NCBI RefSeq assembly: GCF_027213645.1
Contig: NZ_JAPWGL010000006.1
Location: 1 to 64,000 of the forward strand
DNA from: Pedobacter rhodius
GTDB taxonomy: Bacteria; Bacteroidota; Bacteroidia; Sphingobacteriales; Sphingobacteriaceae
DNA: 64,000 nucleotides
Direction of reading: 5' to 3'
Shown here: one piece after another, positions 1 to 8,386 of the stretch
How positions within the stretch are numbered: the first letter of the stretch is position 1
Layout: each line of letters opens with the position of its first letter
The notes under the pieces: generated by a model
Told to the model about the DNA's origin: nothing
The model's database searches: none
The model's input: only the letters and a program-made list of their open reading frames with translations
Translations under genes and position numbers: made by a program

Positions 1-191
1 AGTTTTAAAAGAAAGTAGCGAGCTGAGCCTAAAGCATCAGCACGCTACACTGGCTAGTTCTTGACTGCCCATGAAACAAAAATAAAATATTTTATTTGGA
101 AATTAACACAGAATCTATCGGATCGAAATGACGACTTTTATTCAATATAATTAGTAATTGAATGCTAAAAACTAATATCATTTAATCGTTA
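1..191. other. Window edge, non-coding
   Basis: I see no convincing gene or RNA here. Around 119-133 there is a fragment reading GGATCGAAATGACGA, which resembles the end of the dispersed palindromic repeats found elsewhere in the window. The first minus-strand gene ends at 192. Confidence 0.4.
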
Positions 192-824
192 TTATAACTG
201 TCCTGCCGCTTCGTGCAGATGTGTTAAGTCTTTTCCTCTGAATGTTGTTTCTGCATCAGGATGAAGATTTTCCGGGTCTAACAAAAACGTTGTCAAACCT
301 AATTCCAAACCGAATTTAATTTCGGATTCTGCATCATCGCCGATTACCAGAATATCATCGGGATTTAAGTTATGTTTTTTAATCAGGGCTTCAAAAGCAT
401 TTTTTTTGTTTTCGTTAGATGTCGTAACGTCTACAATATATACTTCTTCAAAATCGTCGGCTATACCCAGCATTTTAACTTTGGTTGTCTGCTTCCTTAA
501 AAAGCCCGCTGTAACAATAAACTTTCTTCCTTTAAGTGATTTTATGTAATGATAATCATCACCGGGTGTTAACGGTGATGTTACTTCCCCTGTAACCAGG
601 TATTTTATTGCGTTATCAATGGCTTCCTGCTTAAATCCATACTTATTTGCAACTTTTTGAAAAGGTGTTCGCAGCATTTCCTTTTTTGATAATTGATACT
701 GCTCATCAGAAACCCCTAAATCCTGCTTATCCAAAACATTATATAAACCCCTCATTAGTTGCTCTTCGTTGGGTTTGGTAAAATAAATGGTATTGTCTAA
801 ATCAATAAAAAAAATACTTTTCAT
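192..824 (-). CDS. HAD-superfamily hydrolase (pyrimidine 5'-nucleotidase-like)
   Basis: A 210-residue haloacid-dehalogenase-type phosphohydrolase, expected to remove phosphate from a small metabolite in the cytoplasm. Motif I is DLDNT at residues 8-12 (Asp8 the nucleophile, Asp10 the acid/base). Thr105 in the VTAGF segment fits motif II, the Lys pair at about 140 motif III, and GDDAESE at 162-168 the Mg-binding motif IV. A helical cap of about 70 residues follows motif I, as in the YjjG/pyrimidine-nucleotidase subgroup. It is single-domain with no signal peptide. It is divergent from the YtxH gene. The substrate cannot be told from sequence. Confidence 0.85.
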   Translation of the reverse strand: MKSIFFIDLDNTIYFTKPNEEQLMRGLYNVLDKQDLGVSDEQYQLSKKEMLRTPFQKVANKYGFKQEAIDNAIKYLVTGEVTSPLTPGDDYHYIKSLKGRKFIVTAGFLRKQTTKVKMLGIADDFEEVYIVDVTTSNENKKNAFEALIKKHNLNPDDILVIGDDAESEIKFGLELGLTTFLLDPENLHPDAETTFRGKDLTHLHEAAGQL

Positions 825-902
825 TGTGGTTTGGTTTTTGTGTTCTAAAAAAAATAAAAACAGCAGGCGCTAATTTATGTTTAATATTTAAAAATTAAGA
901 TT

Positions 903-1130
903 ATGACAAAGGAAACAAAAATTATAGTAGGTGTATTAGCCGGAGCGGCATTAGGCGCAACAATTGCATTGGCATTATCTTCTGATTCGTCGGATGATTT
1001 AAAAGGAAAAGTATCTGATTGGTTTTGCGACCTTTTAGATTCCTCAAAAGATAAACTGGCAGGTCTTGCTGATAAAGCATCGGGTGTTGCCGATAAGGTT
1101 AAAGATAAATTAGCCGATATAAAAGCGTAA
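903..1130 (+). CDS. YtxH-like small membrane protein
   Basis: A 75-residue protein with one N-terminal hydrophobic, glycine/alanine-rich segment (residues about 6-25, IIVGVLAGAALGATIALAL), then a hydrophilic lysine- and alanine-rich amphipathic helix with repeated KVKDKLADIKA-like heptads. This is the YtxH/gas-vesicle-GvpP-like layout, usually linked to envelope stress, but no biochemical role is established. A hairpin terminator follows 10 bases downstream, so it is probably transcribed alone. The opposite-strand 94-residue ORF over the same bases is a shadow. Confidence 0.75.
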   Translation: MTKETKIIVGVLAGAALGATIALALSSDSSDDLKGKVSDWFCDLLDSSKDKLAGLADKASGVADKVKDKLADIKA

Positions 1131-1139
1131 TAATTGGAT

Positions 1140-1162
1140 ATGCCGGATAATTCCGGCATTTT
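1140..1162 (+). terminator. Rho-independent terminator after the YtxH gene
   Basis: ATGCCGGA, a short loop and TTCCGGCAT form a stem followed by TTTTC. It sits directly after the YtxH stop codon and before the next gene at 1188. Confidence 0.6.
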
Positions 1163-1187
1163 CAATTATAATTTCTAACCATCAAGA

Positions 1188-2588
1188 ATGAGAATAACCT
1201 TTCATGGCGCTGCACGTACAGTTACGGGTAGCAAACATCTGATTACACTAAAAAACGAAACGCAGATATTATTAGATTGCGGCCTTTTTCAAGGCATGGG
1301 AGAGGTTACCGATAAGCTAAATGGTTACTTTGGTTTCGACCCTGGAAAAATTAAATATCTTGTGCTGTCTCACGCGCACATAGACCATTGCGGTCTTTTA
1401 CCTCGCTTAGTTGGCGAAGGCTTTGAAGGAAAAATTTTTTGCACCTCTGCAACAATGGATTTGGCGAGAATTTTAATGATGGATTCTGCTAAAATACAAA
1501 TGCAGGATGCAGAATTCAATAACCGCCATTTAAAGCCGGGACAAAAAAAAGAAGCGCCTCTTTATACTGAAGATGACGTTGTAAAAGCAGTTGGCAATAT
1601 GAAGATTGTGGAATACAATCAAGATTTTGAAATTGAACCGGGTATTCGGTTAAAATTTACAGATGCAGGGCATATTTTAGGTAGTGCAGCAGTACATTTA
1701 AACATCACAGAAGATGGCAAACCAACGCGCATTACTTTTAGTGGCGATGTTGGGCGCTATGGAGATTTGTTATTGAAAAGTCCTCAGCAATTTGATCAGG
1801 CAGAATATATTTTAATGGAATCTACCTATGGCGATTCTTTACATAAAGATTTGGAGCCGATTGAAAATATGCTCTATGAAGTGATAAACAATACCTGCAA
1901 TATTAAAAAAGGAAAAGTTATTATTCCTGCATTTAGTGTAGGCCGTACACAGGAACTTTTATACGCATTAAACGGGCTGGAATTAAAAGGGCGGTTACCG
2001 GATGTACGCTATTTCGTAGATAGCCCGTTATCATCAAAGGCGACAGAAATTCTGAAAAATCATCCTGAAGTTTATAACAATGGTGTAAAAGAAACTTTAA
2101 AAGTAGATCATGATATTTTTGGTTTTAAAGGATTACGCTTTATCGAAACGGTAGAAGAATCTAAAGCCTTAAATCAGGATCCGAGGCCGTGTGTTATTAT
2201 TTCTGCATCCGGAATGGCCGAAGCCGGCAGGGTAAAACACCACATTAGAAATAACATCGGCAACGAAAAGAATACAATTTTAATGGTTGGTTATTGCGAG
2301 CCATCCTCTTTGGGCGGGCGCTTAATTGCCGGACAAAAGGTTGTTAATATTTTTCACGATGATTATGAAGTAAAAGCGGAGGTTCGTTCCATAAAGTCGA
2401 TGAGCGCCCATGGTGACTATGAAGATTTACTGAAATTTTTGTCAGGGCAAGATCCGGCGAAAGTTAAGCAGTTATTCCTGGTACATGGCGAATATGAAGT
2501 ACAACAAAATTTTGCGACCAGGTTAAAGGAACATGGTTTCAGACATGTAGCCATTCCTGAATATCATCAGGAGTTTGATTTAGGGTAA
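1188..2588 (+). CDS. Beta-CASP metallo-beta-lactamase RNase-like protein
   Basis: A 466-residue cytoplasmic metallo-beta-lactamase of the CPSF/beta-CASP type, probably an RNA-processing nuclease (YSH1/CPSF73-like). The Zn-binding motif HAHIDH is at residues 62-67, followed by further ligand motifs DAGHILGSA (about 159-167) and SGDVGRYGD. The beta-CASP insert contains the MESTYGDSLH and VIIPAFSVGRTQELL segments. The C-terminal SMSAHGDYEDLLKF and LVHGEYEVQQ stretches carry the late histidine motifs. Length fits the bacterial members. It starts at ATG 1188, 29 bases after the terminator stem. No operon partner is evident. Confidence 0.88.
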   Translation: MRITFHGAARTVTGSKHLITLKNETQILLDCGLFQGMGEVTDKLNGYFGFDPGKIKYLVLSHAHIDHCGLLPRLVGEGFEGKIFCTSATMDLARILMMDSAKIQMQDAEFNNRHLKPGQKKEAPLYTEDDVVKAVGNMKIVEYNQDFEIEPGIRLKFTDAGHILGSAAVHLNITEDGKPTRITFSGDVGRYGDLLLKSPQQFDQAEYILMESTYGDSLHKDLEPIENMLYEVINNTCNIKKGKVIIPAFSVGRTQELLYALNGLELKGRLPDVRYFVDSPLSSKATEILKNHPEVYNNGVKETLKVDHDIFGFKGLRFIETVEESKALNQDPRPCVIISASGMAEAGRVKHHIRNNIGNEKNTILMVGYCEPSSLGGRLIAGQKVVNIFHDDYEVKAEVRSIKSMSAHGDYEDLLKFLSGQDPAKVKQLFLVHGEYEVQQNFATRLKEHGFRHVAIPEYHQEFDLG

Positions 2589-2642
2589 AAAGCCTCGCCC
2601 AACTCATCTACAAAGGAGAGGGCATTTTAAATGCTTTAACCT

Positions 2643-2684
2643 GATGGAAAATGGGCGATGGAAAATGGATGACGGAAAGCAGAT
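2643..2684 (+). repeat. Decaying 14-bp tandem repeat, 3 units
   Basis: Three adjacent 14-mers are visible: GATGGAAAATGGGC, GATGGAAAATGGAT and a worn third copy GACGGAAAGCAGAT. They lie just before the promoter of the methyltransferase gene and could be mistaken for coding sequence because the frame stays open. Confidence 0.6.
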
Positions 2685-2700
2685 ACATCTTCCAATTTCC

Positions 2701-2708
2701 TATCTTTG
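2701..2708 (+). promoter_or_regulatory. Bacteroidota -7 box for the methyltransferase
   Basis: TATCTTTG matches TAnnTTTG exactly and lies 5 bases before ATG 2714. No clear -33 TTG was found. The position argues that the gene starts at 2714 with a very short or absent leader, not at the upstream GTG-type or ATG options. Confidence 0.55.
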
Positions 2709-2713
2709 CCCCT

Positions 2714-3397
2714 ATGGATGTTTTTGGTGATGCGCTAACTGATTTCTATAAAACCGGGGTAGCAGATGTGGTTTTACTGCATAATTCTTACGACGACCCG
2801 GAAGAAATGCCAGTAGATTTTTTCTTTCGCGATGAGGAAGAAATGCCCGCTCTGGAGCTTCAAGCCCTGCATATGTGCGAAGGAAAGGTTCTGGATATTG
2901 GTGCCGGCGTTGGAAGTCATGCATTGGTTTTGCAAGCATTTAATGTCGATGTTACGGCAATTGATGTATCTGAAGCTGCGGTTAATATCATGAAAGACAG
3001 AGGTGTTAAAAAGGCATTGCTACAGGATATTTTTACTTTCCGGGAAAAATTTGATACCATCTTAATGTTGATGAACGGAATCGGATTAACCGGTACGTTA
3101 CCAGGTTTTAAAAGTTTTCTTATCAACTTAAAAAATTTAATTAATCCCGGCGGACGGGTACTTTTCGATACATCGGATATCGCTTATTTATACAAAGACT
3201 TTCCAAAACCTCAGAATCAATATTATGGTGAGGTTTCTTATCAATACGAATACAAGGGAAAAAAAGGAAACTGGTTTAACTGGTTATACGTTGACCCGGA
3301 AACCATAAAAATAATGGCTAAAGAAACCGGCTGGAATAGTGAAATCATTTTTGACGATGAAGAAGACCAATACCTGGTGAAGTTAACTTTGGTTTGA
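2714..3397 (+). CDS. Class I SAM-dependent methyltransferase
   Basis: A cytoplasmic S-adenosylmethionine-dependent methyltransferase of about 227 residues. The glycine-rich SAM-binding motif I, VLDIGAGVGSHAL, begins about 60 residues in, followed by the acidic beta2 end VTAIDVSE and a post-motif segment (FDTILMLMNGIG). The NPGGRVLFDTSD stretch matches motif III. The substrate is not recognisable. I place the start at ATG 2714 because the -7 promoter box at 2701-2708 and a tandem repeat lie inside the longer frame that opens at 2651. It reads alone and is followed by a repeat-containing gap. Confidence 0.82.
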   Translation: MDVFGDALTDFYKTGVADVVLLHNSYDDPEEMPVDFFFRDEEEMPALELQALHMCEGKVLDIGAGVGSHALVLQAFNVDVTAIDVSEAAVNIMKDRGVKKALLQDIFTFREKFDTILMLMNGIGLTGTLPGFKSFLINLKNLINPGGRVLFDTSDIAYLYKDFPKPQNQYYGEVSYQYEYKGKKGNWFNWLYVDPETIKIMAKETGWNSEIIFDDEEDQYLVKLTLV

Positions 3398-3698
3398 GTG
3401 ATATAAGGAAAAAGCTGTCTCATCAGTCTAACTTATCTCTGATTTTGTCACGTTGAGCTTGTCGAAAAGTGCGAAAAAGTAGTTTTTTAAATGCCCTTCG
3501 ACAAGTTTAGATAACATTTCGTATTTATAATACAGCTTCATATTACGTCAAAATTGATATTTTTCTTCTACATGTAGAAATTATGCATGTGCGTATACAT
3601 TCGGTATTTGACAACTATTTGTATTAAATCGATTACTTGGATTAGTTTTTGTTTAAATAGGTTTTAACTTATTAATTTAGCCGTTACAACAAAACAAC
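3398..3698. other. Intergenic gap with palindromic repeat
   Basis: A 301-base gap. It holds one palindromic repeat (3445-3516) and, near its right end, a possible promoter for the GH3 gene: TTTG at 3648-3651, 21 bases, then TAATTTAG at 3673-3680 (one mismatch to TAnnTTTG). I see nothing else. Confidence 0.5.
3445..3516. repeat. Palindromic repeat, TTGAGCTTGTCGAAA type
   Basis: The left arm TTGTCACGTTGAGCTTGTCG and the right arm CTTCGACAAGTTTAGATAAC are imperfect inverted copies around a 25-base centre. It belongs to the same general class as the GTCATTGCGAGG palindromes but with a different core. Confidence 0.7.
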
Positions 3699-5399
3699 GT
3701 GAAAAAAAATATACTCTTCCTTATGCTATTCTGCATTGCCGCATTTACGGCAAGCGCACAAAAACAATCTTATTTAGAAATGTTAGCTAATCAGCCTAAG
3801 TGGGTTGATTCGGTTTTCAAAAAATTAAGTCGCAGGGAAAAAATTGCCCAGATGTTTTTTGTTAGGGCACATACTAATTTAGGGCAAAAATATACGGATT
3901 CGGTTGGATTGGTCATTAAAAAGGAACAGCTTGGCGGTGTTATATTTTTTCAGGGCGGTCCAGTCAGGCAGGCAATTGCAACTAATGCTTATCAAAAAGT
4001 AAGTCGCGTGCCCTTAATCGTAGCAAACGATGGAGAATGGGGTTTGGGCATGCGTTTAGATAGTACAATCTCTTTCCCATACCAAATGACTTTAGGTGCC
4101 ATCCAAAATAAGGATTTGATTTACAAAATGGGGCAGGAAGTGGCCAAAGATTTTAAGCGAATGGGGATGCAGATGAATCTGGCGCCGGATGCAGATATCA
4201 ATAATAATGCTAAAAACCCGGTAATTAACTATCGCTCATTTGGGGAAAATAAATATAATGTAGCTTCAAAAACGGCTGCTTATATGAAAGGGATGCAAGA
4301 TGGTGGTTTGTTAACCACGCTTAAACACTTTCCCGGACATGGCGATACGGATGTAGATTCTCATTACGACTTGCCTCAGCTTACCTTTAGCGCCGCCCGT
4401 TTAGATAGTTTGGAAATGTATCCCTTTAAAGAACTGATTAGGCAAGGTGCATCAGGCATTATGATTGCACACATGAATATCCCTGCTTTAGATAATACGC
4501 CAAATTTACCTTCTACCTTGTCAAAACCAATTGTAACCGGCATTTTGAAAGAAAAACTGGGCTTTAAAGGTTTGATTATATCTGATGCAATGGATATGAA
4601 AGGCGTTATAAAATATTTTAAAGATGGCCAGGCCGATTTAATGGGCATTATTGCAGGAAATGACATTTTAGAACTTTCGGAGAATAGCGACAGGGCGATA
4701 CATTTGGTGCGTAGATCTGTTCGCCAAGGTAAAATTGAAATGAAAACTATTGATGAAAGTGTTCGGAAAATCCTTACCGCAAAATATTGGGCGGGATTAA
4801 ATAAAAGGGATACAATTTTAACACAGGGTATTGTTGCTGGTGTTAATCGCAATTCGAGTAATGCTTTAGTTCAGGAATTAGCAAATGCATCAGTTACCCT
4901 TTTGAAAGGAAAAGATTACATTAAAAATTTAATTCCGATAAGAAGGACAGCGATTATCAGCGTTGGTGTTCCGTCGGTAACGAAGTTCCAGAAAGAAATT
5001 TCGAAAGGTTTTTACAATTCTGTTTATTATGTTTTGGATAAGGACGCATCCGCTATTCAAATTTCGAATATCGCACGTGAAATTGGCGCTTTCGATCAGG
5101 TTATTGTAGGTATTCACGATAGCCGTGCAAGACCTGGGAATAATATTCCGTTAAATGCAGGAGTTAAAAATTTTATTAAAGAGTTGGCAGGCAAAAATGC
5201 TGTTTTCGCATTATTTGCAAATCCATATAACCTGGCAGGATTACCTGGATTGGAAAATAGCAAGGGCTTGGTTATTGGTTATCAAAAAGAAGACTATATG
5301 CAGATTTCTGCTGCAGCAGTAATTAATAACAGATTGGTTCCAACAGGAAAGCTACCTGTAAGTATTTTGCCGAATTTTAAGTTTGGGGATGGATTATAA
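3699..5399 (+). CDS. Glycoside hydrolase family 3 (beta-N-acetylhexosaminidase-like)
   Basis: A 566-residue exported GH3 enzyme, likely releasing N-acetylglucosamine from peptidoglycan fragments or chitin-like glycans in the periplasm. The start is GTG 3699 and opens a signal peptide (about residues 1-20, ending TASAQ). The NagZ-type motif KHFPGHGDTDVDSH (about 208-221) supplies the Asp/His acid-base loop, and ISDAMDMKG (about 293-301) carries the nucleophile Asp. A C-terminal GH3_C-like region follows. Many Bacteroidota homologues are fused to a C-terminal beta-lactamase-like serine hydrolase; this one is not. It reads as a single gene. Confidence 0.87.
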   Translation: MKKNILFLMLFCIAAFTASAQKQSYLEMLANQPKWVDSVFKKLSRREKIAQMFFVRAHTNLGQKYTDSVGLVIKKEQLGGVIFFQGGPVRQAIATNAYQKVSRVPLIVANDGEWGLGMRLDSTISFPYQMTLGAIQNKDLIYKMGQEVAKDFKRMGMQMNLAPDADINNNAKNPVINYRSFGENKYNVASKTAAYMKGMQDGGLLTTLKHFPGHGDTDVDSHYDLPQLTFSAARLDSLEMYPFKELIRQGASGIMIAHMNIPALDNTPNLPSTLSKPIVTGILKEKLGFKGLIISDAMDMKGVIKYFKDGQADLMGIIAGNDILELSENSDRAIHLVRRSVRQGKIEMKTIDESVRKILTAKYWAGLNKRDTILTQGIVAGVNRNSSNALVQELANASVTLLKGKDYIKNLIPIRRTAIISVGVPSVTKFQKEISKGFYNSVYYVLDKDASAIQISNIAREIGAFDQVIVGIHDSRARPGNNIPLNAGVKNFIKELAGKNAVFALFANPYNLAGLPGLENSKGLVIGYQKEDYMQISAAAVINNRLVPTGKLPVSILPNFKFGDGL

Positions 5400-5599
5400 G
5401 GATAGCTTACCACAAAGACAAGAAGAATAGAAAGGAAATGTCAGGTAAATCTATCTAGCATTTTTTGTTTAAAAATTTGCTGCGGAAATACAAAATTCAC
5501 GGAACAGTTTTACCAACCAAGTCTTGGGTCTTTTAGCTTGATAAAAACTTAAAACAATTCATGGGTCTGAACGATTATCTATTTATAAAAGATAAAGTT

Positions 5600-5812
5600 A
5601 TGATAGACCCAAAAGACGAAGATTATTCGAACGACCCGAATGATGCTTTACGCAGAGAAGATGATACAGAAAATATCAATGAATTGGACGGCGATGATAC
5701 GAACATAGAACATGACAAAGATTTGTTGGAACAAGCCGATCAAGCATCGAGACCATCTTATGAGTTAAATCTGGATGACCTAAAAGATGAGGAAAAAAAT
5801 GTAGAGGATTAG
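5600..5812 (+). CDS. Small acidic hypothetical protein
   Basis: An unrecognised short, very acidic protein (Asp/Glu/Asn-rich, few hydrophobics), probably disordered and cytoplasmic. I prefer the start at ATG 5600 (MIDPKDED), giving 70 residues; ATG 5561 would add MGLNDYLFIKDKV, which is less like the rest. A strong terminator follows immediately, which supports a real transcript. No function is assigned. Confidence 0.5.
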   Translation: MIDPKDEDYSNDPNDALRREDDTENINELDGDDTNIEHDKDLLEQADQASRPSYELNLDDLKDEEKNVED

Positions 5813-5816
5813 AAAG

Positions 5817-5856
5817 AAAGCCGCAGATTTTAATAGCTAAAATTTGCGGCTTTTTT
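5817..5856 (+). terminator. Terminator after the acidic small protein
   Basis: AAAGCCGCAGATTTTA pairs with TAAAATTTGCGGCTTT, ending in a T run. It lies between convergent genes (plus 5600, minus 5874) and may serve both directions. Confidence 0.75.
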
Positions 5857-5873
5857 GCTTTTATCTTTTCAGC

Positions 5874-6407
5874 TTATTTCGCTTTCGGCTTATAGATTTC
5901 AGGGTTAACAGCAGTAACTGTCCAGCCTTTTAAGAATGAAATGATTTTTTTAACGTCATGCCCAACTTTCTTTTTGCCATTAGCGCCAATTTCATCGGTT
6001 TCTAAATAAGCAGAATTTTCGATGTGCAGCACTTTCCCCTTTCCATCTAAAACCACAAAAACAGGGTAACCAAAGCGGTTAGGGAAACCTAAATATTTCA
6101 TGGCTTCATCATTATGGTGATCTTTATCCCAATTTACCAGAACATATTCATAATTGTCATCTATAGTCTGCTTTAAAACTGCAGTTGTATCAACCAGATT
6201 ATGGAAAGCAATACACCATGAACACCAGTTTCCACCAACCTGAACCAAAACATGTTTGTTTGCTTTTGCCGCTTTTGCCGTCGCTGCTTTTAAATCTGCC
6301 ATGGCATTTGCTTCCGGATTGTAGATGTGAACACCTTCGGTTTTAGCCTGACTGAATGCTGCCGTTGAAATAAAAACAGCAGCCAATAAGATTAATGCTT
6401 TTTTCAT
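5874..6407 (-). CDS. Exported thioredoxin-like protein
   Basis: A 177-residue thioredoxin-fold protein with an N-terminal signal peptide (MKKALILLAAVFISTAAFSQA). The active site is GGNWCSWC at about residues 58-65, a CxxC preceded by Trp, as in periplasmic thioredoxins and DUF255-like proteins. FPNRFGYPVFVVLDGKGK gives the cis-Pro region. It probably handles disulfides or acts as a reductant outside the cytoplasm. A possible -7 box, TATTTTTG read on the minus strand (6427-6434), lies about 20 bases before the ATG. It is divergent from the TatD-like gene. Confidence 0.85.
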   Translation of the reverse strand: MKKALILLAAVFISTAAFSQAKTEGVHIYNPEANAMADLKAATAKAAKANKHVLVQVGGNWCSWCIAFHNLVDTTAVLKQTIDDNYEYVLVNWDKDHHNDEAMKYLGFPNRFGYPVFVVLDGKGKVLHIENSAYLETDEIGANGKKKVGHDVKKIISFLKGWTVTAVNPEIYKPKAK

Positions 6408-6499
6408 GATTTTTTAATGAATAAATCAAAAATAACAAAGTCTACTGAATCAATAGATTATTAGTGAATTATTTACAGAAGAAATGCATATTACAAGTT

Positions 6500-6507
6500 T
6501 ATATTTG
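6500..6507 (+). promoter_or_regulatory. Bacteroidota -7 box for the TatD-like gene
   Basis: TATATTTG is an exact TAnnTTTG match, 7 bases before ATG 6515. It falls inside the longer frame that opens at 6464 and so supports the later start. Confidence 0.5.
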
Positions 6508-6514
6508 TAGGTTA

Positions 6515-7171
6515 ATGGATTTTTTAGACATACATACGCATAAAACAGCGCAACAAAAAGGTGTAACAAGTATCCAAAGTTTGTCGTTATTCAGCGATAT
6601 ATTTCTTGCTATGCCTAAAACAAAACCCATTTCGATAGGCCTGCATCCCTGGTATGCAACTTCAGACAAACTGGAAATACAACTCAGATATCTGGTCGTT
6701 TTAGCGAAACAACCAAATGTCAAATTGATTGGAGAATGTGGGTTAGATAAATTAAAAGGCGAAAATTTAGAAAATCAGACTGTCATTTTAGAACATCAAA
6801 TTGCCCTCGCTGAAGCATTAAATAAACCATTAATTTTGCATTGTGTTAAAGCCTTTTCGGCATTAATTGAAGTTAAAGAACGCCTGAAAGTCAAAGTACC
6901 GATGATAATTCATGGTTTTAATAAAAATGAGGAATTGGGTAAACAGTTAATGGCTAAGGGATTTCTGCTTTCATTTGGAGCGGCGGTTTTAAAGGCAGAT
7001 TCTGGCGCAGTAAAGTTGCTTCAGGAAAGTGAAATCTTTTTTCTGGAAACGGATGATTCCAAAACTTCGATTGAAGAAATTTATCAGGCTGCAGCCAGTT
7101 TAAAAAAATGTTCGGTTGATGAGTTGAAAGCACTTATTTTTGCGAACTGGAAAAAGTTGAATTTACTATAA
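6515..7171 (+). CDS. TatD-family metal-dependent hydrolase
   Basis: A cytoplasmic TIM-barrel hydrolase of about 218 residues, shorter than typical TatD (about 260). It likely acts as a metal-dependent nuclease or phosphoesterase. Visible ligands are HTH at residues 7-9, the GECGLD motif (Glu), LHCVKA and IHGF (two His), and ETDDS (Asp), in the normal order. The start at 6515 is set by the -7 box just upstream and by the family beginning right before the HxH motif. A palindromic repeat separates it from the next gene, which reads in the same direction. Confidence 0.85.
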   Translation: MDFLDIHTHKTAQQKGVTSIQSLSLFSDIFLAMPKTKPISIGLHPWYATSDKLEIQLRYLVVLAKQPNVKLIGECGLDKLKGENLENQTVILEHQIALAEALNKPLILHCVKAFSALIEVKERLKVKVPMIIHGFNKNEELGKQLMAKGFLLSFGAAVLKADSGAVKLLQESEIFFLETDDSKTSIEEIYQAAASLKKCSVDELKALIFANWKKLNLL

Positions 7172-7176
7172 ATAAA

Positions 7177-7243
7177 TTGCCACAGAAACACAGAATTTAC
7201 GGAAAGAAAACTTATTCTGTGTTAATCCGTGCTTCCGTGGCAA
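7177..7243. repeat. Imperfect inverted repeat, CCACAGAAACACAG type
   Basis: The left arm starts TTGCCACAGAAACACAGAAT and the right arm ends ATCCGTGCTTCCGTGGCAA. The arms differ mostly by A/G changes, which stay paired as G-U in RNA. It fills the gap before the TcdA-like gene. Confidence 0.65.
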
Positions 7244-7255
7244 AACCTAAGCAAT

Positions 7256-8056
7256 ATGGCTGATATTACATGGCTTTCACGCTCTGCCCTATTAGTGGGC
7301 AATGATGGAATTGATAAATTGCAATCGAAACACGTTTTGGTTATTGGTTTGGGCGGTGTAGGTTCTTTTGCTGCTGAATTTATATGCCGCTCGGGTATTG
7401 GCGAAATGACTATTGTAGATGGTGATGTTGTTGATCCAACCAACCGTAACAGACAATTGCCGGCATTGGCAACAAATCATGGGGTGAGCAAAGCCGGAAT
7501 TATGCAAGAGCGTTTATTGGCAATAAATCCTGAATTGAAACTCCATGTTGTAAATTCTTTTCTTACACCTGAAAAGTGCCGTGAAATTTTAGAATCGAAA
7601 TTCGATTATATCATGGATTGCATCGACAGTGTAATGCCAAAAATCACTTTGCTTTCTACTGCATTAGAGCGGAATATCCCGATTGTAAGTTCGATGGGCG
7701 CAGGGGGTAAAATGGACCCGACGAAACTCAGAATTACGCTGCTTCCAAATACTTACCAATGTGTTCTTGCAAGCTATGTACGAAAACGGCTGAATAAACT
7801 GGTAAATGCCGATAAAATCAAAGCTGTTTTTTCTACTGAAGAGATGGATAAAAAATCTATGATTATGACGGATGGAAGTAACTTCAAACGCTCGGCTTAT
7901 GGGACGGTTTCTTATCTGCCCGCTGCTTTTGGTGGTGCTTGTGCATCGGTGGTGATTAGAGATTTGTTAGGCTTACCAATTGAAATGGCAGAAAGGCCAG
8001 CGAGGATTAGTCATAAAACATTGGCGAGGAAGAAATTAAAGAATAAGAAGGATTAA
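7256..8056 (+). CDS. tcdA: tRNA threonylcarbamoyladenosine dehydratase (TcdA/CsdL-like)
   Basis: A 266-residue E1-like (ThiF/MoeB/HesA) adenylating enzyme. The family member TcdA uses ATP to cyclise t6A to ct6A in tRNA. The nucleotide-binding VIGLGGVGSFAAE follows the typical N-terminal SRSALLVGNDGIDKL, and DGDVVDPTNRNRQ carries the Asp/Arg residues of the adenylation site. There is no CxxC zinc pair, as expected for TcdA and unlike MoeB. GAGGKMDPTKL and a basic C-terminus fit the family. The start ATG 7256 is chosen by homology in preference to 7229. Confidence 0.88.
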   Translation: MADITWLSRSALLVGNDGIDKLQSKHVLVIGLGGVGSFAAEFICRSGIGEMTIVDGDVVDPTNRNRQLPALATNHGVSKAGIMQERLLAINPELKLHVVNSFLTPEKCREILESKFDYIMDCIDSVMPKITLLSTALERNIPIVSSMGAGGKMDPTKLRITLLPNTYQCVLASYVRKRLNKLVNADKIKAVFSTEEMDKKSMIMTDGSNFKRSAYGTVSYLPAAFGGACASVVIRDLLGLPIEMAERPARISHKTLARKKLKNKKD

Positions 8057-8066
8057 ATCAAAAATG

Positions 8067-8074
8067 TATATTTG
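8067..8074 (+). promoter_or_regulatory. -7 box for the MntA/HepT pair
   Basis: TATATTTG matches TAnnTTTG exactly and ends 3 bases before ATG 8078. If it is used, the transcript would start at or near that ATG (leaderless), or translation would start at ATG 8105. I see no good -33 element. Confidence 0.45.
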
Positions 8075-8077
8075 TGT

Positions 8078-8386
8078 ATGGTACATCCGAGTTTGCAAAA
8101 ACATATGCCCCAAATTATCACCTTGTTAAAGAAGCATGAGGTAACAAGTGCATTTTTATTTGGCTCTGCAGTTTCTGATAGGTTTAATGAAGGGAGCGAT
8201 GTAGATTTTTTAATAAATTTAAAAGAAGATTTGGAGCCTTTGGATGCAGGCGAACATTTATGGGATTTGCAAGATGAGCTCAGAGATTTATTAAACCGTG
8301 AAGTTGATTTACTTACAGAACGGTCTTTAAAAAACCCATATTTCATTCAAGAATTATCAGAAACCAAAGTTGCTATTTATGGATAA
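8078..8386 (+). CDS. mntA: MntA-type nucleotidyltransferase antitoxin
   Basis: About 102 residues, a minimal nucleotidyltransferase. The catalytic GSx10DxD motif is complete: GSAVSDRFNEGSDVD, then a later acidic residue in NREVDLL. In the HEPN/MNT class the antitoxin transfers AMP from ATP to a Tyr of the HEPN toxin and silences it. It overlaps the downstream HEPN gene by 8 bases, the normal tight coupling. The start is uncertain: ATG 8078 nearly coincides with the predicted transcription start, and ATG 8105 is an alternative. Confidence 0.85.
   Translation: MVHPSLQKHMPQIITLLKKHEVTSAFLFGSAVSDRFNEGSDVDFLINLKEDLEPLDAGEHLWDLQDELRDLLNREVDLLTERSLKNPYFIQELSETKVAIYG

Noticed and set aside
881..1165. 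94-residue minus-strand ORF
   Set aside because: Antisense to the YtxH gene and its terminator; its serine-rich sequence is a by-product of the Asp/Lys-rich gene.
4376..4852. 158-residue minus-strand ORF
   Set aside because: Antisense shadow of the GH3 enzyme, whose motifs cover the same bases.
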